Source: Caenorhabditis remanei (taxonomy: Eukaryota; Nematoda; Chromadorea; Rhabditida; Rhabditidae). Taken from it: a stretch of DNA of 64,000 nucleotides. A program made the position numbers and the translations under genes. How positions within the stretch are numbered: position 1 is the stretch's first letter; each line of letters starts with the position of its first letter. Below are positions 60,801-64,000 of this stretch, piece by piece. The DNA is taken from NCBI RefSeq assembly GCF_010183535.1, contig NC_071333.1, forward strand, positions 17,296,587 through 17,360,586. Direction: 5' to 3'. Under the pieces are notes generated by a model. It made no database searches and was not told where the DNA came from. It saw only the letters and a list, made by a program, of their open reading frames with translations.

Positions 60801-61576
60801 GAGTGCTTCAGTTTTTGAAGATGGTTTTTTGTTCTTTTTTATCTGTAAAAATTTCCGTTTTTCAGTTACTCTGTTAGTCATTTTACCAACCTTCACTGAA
60901 TGCCTGTGAATAAATTCTTCTATCGAAATCTGTGCATCACATTTGGTACAGGTTATAACTTCATACTCGTAATGCACTAGAGCCGGGTGGTTCTTGTTCT
61001 GAAAAACTCGCAAGTGAAACTTTCTTACTTCCCTCTCTCACCGTCATATGTGGCATAACGTGTCTCAGATTTTCACAACAATTAGATTGGTCCTTTCGCA
61101 GACATTCTGGATGAATACATGAGAATTCAGCAGGTTTGTTACATTCCATACAGTTGTGGTGGTGTTTGAGTGCTCTTATGAGGAGTTTGGCATTTGAGTT
61201 TTCAAAGTGAATGCACCACTCTACTTCTTCTTGTTCTTTTTGTGCTTTTTCTTCATTATCTTCTTGTTCTGCTTGTTCTGCTTGTTCTACCCGCTGTTCT
61301 TGATGTGCTTTGTCATTATCTGGTTCTTTACTGAGAGGTGGTTGATTCTAGAAAAAACTAACAAGTTGAAAGAGTCAAAAGTGAAAAACTTACCAATTCG
61401 TGAACAGTTGCCGTCTCAACCTTATTTTGATTATGGTCATTGGCCGAGGAACCGGAAGAGCTTGGTTGTGGCTCCGGAACTGGTTCAACTATCTTTTCCG
61501 GATGAGGTGGTGGTGGTTTGTTATTGTTGTTGGTACTGGCTTCCTTGTTCTGTTTCCTTTTGGATTTTCGACCCAT
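57819..61576 (-). CDS. USP-type deubiquitinase with ZnF-UBP (USP16/USP45-like)
   Basis: Thirteen exons, 5' to 3': 61576-61394, 61347-61042, 60998-60891, 60842-60791, 60740-60640, 60596-60468, 60406-60122, 60067-59814, 59769-59503, 59218-59077, 59007-58699, 58650-58303, 58250-57819, giving 971 residues. After a basic N-terminus and an EQAEQAEQ stretch comes a ZnF-UBP (about 105-185, several Cys/His ending HPALVHYEYEVITCTKCD) that binds free ubiquitin C-termini. The catalytic domain has NYGNTCYLNS with Cys228, QQQDASEFL, a CxxC pair (CHTC and CRKC) and the His box CGHYVSF with His549, so it should be active. A basic, disordered C-terminal tail of about 360 residues follows. The 48-bp intron at 58651-58698 is a multiple of three and stop-free. 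From memory this is the K09A9.4 position. The start is one base after a TTTTCCAG acceptor. Confidence 0.92.
59260..59485. repeat. GC-ended repeat in a deubiquitinase intron
   Basis: The intron 59219-59502 (284 bp; most in this gene are about 50) holds an AT-rich segment bracketed by GC-rich blocks (GGCCCGATCGGCCCGG and CCCGGGCCCGG). It resembles the elements at 11977-12370 in layout, sharing AAAAATAGTCAAAAAT-like runs. Probably the same broad repeat class. Confidence 0.5.
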
Positions 61577-62537
61577 CCTGGAAAAAAAACAAAATAAACA
61601 ATACGCTAGATCAAACAATATAGAGGAAAACAAAGGGAAATGTGATAATTTGTAATACAAAATCACATATTCAGCATTGTATCTTATCGGTATGGTATTC
61701 TCTTATGATTAAATGTGAATGTTGAACACGTAACAAACATGATCTTATAATTGGCAACACGCTGAAATAGAACAACAAAAATATCTTTGCAGCATGCTAT
61801 AAATACTCGCTACCGTGGGAAAATGTTTGAAACTTATTCATAATTGAGTTCAGAAGGTTTAGCAAGACAAATAAGAGCAAGAGAGTTATTCTATATCAGA
61901 GTTTTTGGTGTGATATAACCACAATAATATAAATAAATGCGTATGTTCATGGACGGGTCAAAGTATGCTGAAGACACCTGACAAGAAATTTAAAAAATCA
62001 TAATACACAGAACTCCAAAACACTGGCTTCTTTTTCTTAAATACAAAACTTTAACAATAAATTCGCTTATTTAAGTGAAGTCTCAATACAAACGAGCAAT
62101 ATTTATTAACGATTACTACACAAAGAAGAATATTCGACGTTCATAAGCGAGACACAATGACAACCAATGTATTAGTAGAGAGAGTGCAAGAGAAAACATA
62201 GACAAGCAACGACACTCCACTAAACAACAGGCACTCACCACATTTTTGTTCGGTACCTATTTTTGTTATATTTTCAGTGATTTAGCATATTTAGACTACA
62301 AAAAATATAAAAATTTGTGTAAGACTAGTAAGAAAAATATCTTTTTGTTTCTTTCGGCAAAAAATTGTAAGGAAATCCGTTTTATAAGAGAAAAAGCGCC
62401 GGTTGTTAGTTTGCCGAGTCGTGTTGTGCAAATCAATAGTTTTCCATCAAACCATCTTTGTTTCTCTGGTTTTTCCTTTTCTTATTCATTTTTTATAAAA
62501 CGTTTCACTAATTTAATCAAGTATTATTTCAGAAACA
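61577..62537. promoter_or_regulatory. Divergent promoter region of the deubiquitinase and gas-1
   Basis: About 960 bp between two outward-facing start codons. AT-rich and without exons; a TTATTTCAG acceptor ends at 62532, just before gas-1. It should contain both promoters. Confidence 0.4.
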
Positions 62538-64000
62538 ATGTTGGGTAGAAAGATCGCCGGTACTTGTCTCCGGTCTGGCGTGCCGTCGGTCACAGCGACG
62601 TCTTCTACTCCAGTTTCCCAAAAACGCAACTCTCACACTATCTGGTACCCGGATGCCAAGTTCGAGCGTCAATTCAAAGTGAGTTTTCATTGAACTTTAT
62701 GAAAAATTATTGATTTTCCCCCCATTGCAGACCGGAGGTACCCTCGGAAAGTTGTGGATGTCGGAGCGCGTTTCGGATTTCGACGAGAAAATCGGACTCG
62801 ACAAGCTTGAGAAGTTGGCCTACACAGATCCGGTCATGAGTGACAACTATTCCGGAAAACAAAGGTTGATTAGATTTATTGGTATCGTTCTAATGTTTTG
62901 TTTTACAGAGAGAAGAATCTGGAGAACATGATTCTCAATTTCGGACCACAGCATCCAGCTGCTCACGGAGTGTTGCGTCTCGTTCTGAAACTTGAAGGAG
63001 AAGTCATCATCAAGGCTATTCCACATATCGGACTTCTACATCGTGCCACAGAAAAACTTATTGAGCACAAGACCTACACACAGGTGAGAACAGTCGGAAA
63101 AAGTGGTGTTCAACTGACTGGGAGGGCACCGGATATTTCGCCACAAGACATTTTGCCACCAAAAGTTTTGCCACCAATTATAGGAAAACTTCGAAAGCTT
63201 TATAGAGGAAAAAAACCATATTACCTTATTTAGCATAATCCACACGTACTAGAGGTATGTTGTATCTCTATAGAGCTTTGGAAGTGTTGCTATTATAGGT
63301 GGCAAAATGTCTGCTGGTAAAACGACCGGTGGTGAAAAGTCTCTTTAGCCGCTAGGAGACTACAAACTACATTTCTCCAAATTTTTGAGTTCGGTTATCA
63401 CATTTTTCCGATTTTAGGCCCTTCCATACTTCGACCGTCTCGATTACGTCTCCATGATGTGCAACGAGCAAGCCTGGTCGTTGGCTGTCGAGAAACTTTT
63501 GGGTATCGACATCCCGCCAAGAGCCAAGTACATCAGAACACTCATGGGAGAGCTCACCCGTATCCAAAACCACATTATGGGTATCACCACCCACGCACTC
63601 GACGTTGGAGCCATGACTCCGTTCTTCTGGATGTTCGAGGGTAAGTAAGCTTGTTTAGGTTACCAATTACTTATTCCTGTTTCAATTGTTTCATTTTCAG
63701 AACGCGAGAAGCTGTTCGAGTTCTCCGAGCGTGTCTCTGGAGCGCGAATGCACGCCAACTACGTTCGTCCAGGAGGAGTCGCTTGGGATATGCCAATCGG
63801 TCTTATGGATGACATCTACGACTGGGCCATCAAGTTCCCAGAGCGTATCGATGAGCTCGAAGACATGCTCACAGAGAACCGTATCTGGAAGGCAAGAACC
63901 ATCGATATCGGACTTGTCTCTGCAGCTGACGCGCTTAACTGGGGATTCACTGGAGTCATGGTTCGTGGATCTGGAATCAAGCAAGACGTTAGAAAGACCC
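62538..64000 (+). CDS. gas-1: GAS-1, 49-kDa subunit (NDUFS2) of complex I; cut by window end
   Basis: Exons 62538-62678, 62731-62864, 62909-63083, 63418-63640 and 63701 onward give 324 complete residues before the window ends, out of roughly 470-480 for the family. The protein is part of the quinone-binding arm of mitochondrial NADH:ubiquinone oxidoreductase. An Arg/Ser/Thr-rich N-terminus (about 35 residues, no acidic residues) is a mitochondrial targeting peptide. Conserved 49-kDa motifs include [33 protein letters not shown] and [11 protein letters not shown]. The quinone-site His in HPAAHG and the downstream Tyr/Asp region are present. In C. elegans gas-1 loss causes hypersensitivity to volatile anaesthetics. 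The third intron (334 bp) carries a palindromic repeat. The symbol is from recalled K09A9.5; C. elegans also has a paralogue (nduf-2.2), but neighbouring genes favour gas-1. Confidence 0.93.
63121..63345. repeat. Palindromic repeat in gas-1 intron 3
   Basis: The left arm contains CACCGGATATTTCGCCA, AGACATTTTGCCACC and AAAGCTTTATAGAG. The right arm on the minus strand has CACCGGTCGTTTTACCA, AGACATTTTGCCACC and AAAGCTCTATAGAG in the same order. The left arm carries an extra short TTTTGCCACCA copy. MITE-like. Confidence 0.75.

Overview
The window is nematode nuclear DNA of the Caenorhabditis type. Genes have several short exons, AT-rich introns of about 45-60 bp ending in TTTTCAG, TTTCAG-type acceptors a few bases before many start codons (as expected for SL1 trans-splicing), and the spacers are full of short palindromic elements. 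Protein identities point to the X chromosome. From memory, the run nipi-3, rab-14, ent-2, a USP-type deubiquitinase and gas-1 matches the C. elegans X-linked cosmid K09A9 (genes .1 to .5), and the ERGIC3 homologue matches erv-46 on neighbouring K09E9. I cannot tell C. elegans from a close relative without a search. All exon models were assembled by hand from splice signals and reading frame, and all intron phases were checked to be consistent.

Layout. 3.0-4.2 kb (+): an unrecognised 143-aa single-pass membrane protein. 5.0-7.4 kb (-): a rhodopsin-class GPCR whose DRY codon is split by an apparent GC-AG intron. 7.4-17.05 kb: nearly 10 kb without a convincing gene, carrying palindromic repeats, an AC-repeat and a G16 tract. 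17.05-18.3 kb (+): a nematode carbohydrate-sulfotransferase-like protein. 18.5-22.1 kb (-): three small unrecognised proteins (157, 137 and 100 aa). 22.1-27.7 kb: no gene seen. 27.7-28.75 kb (+): a 72-aa protein with a textbook PKI pseudosubstrate for protein kinase A. 28.75-31.1 kb: spacer with a 257-bp tandem duplication. 31.1-34.4 kb (-): an SLC22/SV2-like MFS transporter with related transposon remnants in two introns. 34.4-38.1 kb: spacer.

38.1-39.1 kb (-): an unrecognised 327-aa protein sharing a 287-bp divergent promoter with erv-46 (39.4-41.0 kb, +). 41.5-43.1 kb (+): an unrecognised 444-aa coiled-coil/basic protein whose 3' end is tandemly duplicated downstream. 45.2-47.5 kb (-): nipi-3, a Tribbles-like pseudokinase, divergent from rab-14 (49.0-50.1 kb, +). 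51.0-51.3 kb (-): a possible 80-aa gene. 51.8-53.8 kb (-): ent-2. 57.2-57.6 kb (+): a small secreted protein. 57.8-61.6 kb (-): a USP16/45-like deubiquitinase, divergent from gas-1 (62.5 kb to the window end, +), which is cut off.

There is no operon in the strict sense and no shared pathway. The gene set mixes housekeeping functions (ER-Golgi transport, endosomal Rab, nucleoside uptake, complex I), signalling (GPCR, PKI, NIPI-3) and lineage-specific small proteins. The most notable non-genic signals are an 11/12 match to the C. elegans X-recruitment motif MEX near 41.2 kb, several palindromic MITE-like elements, and the duplicated gene tail at 43 kb.
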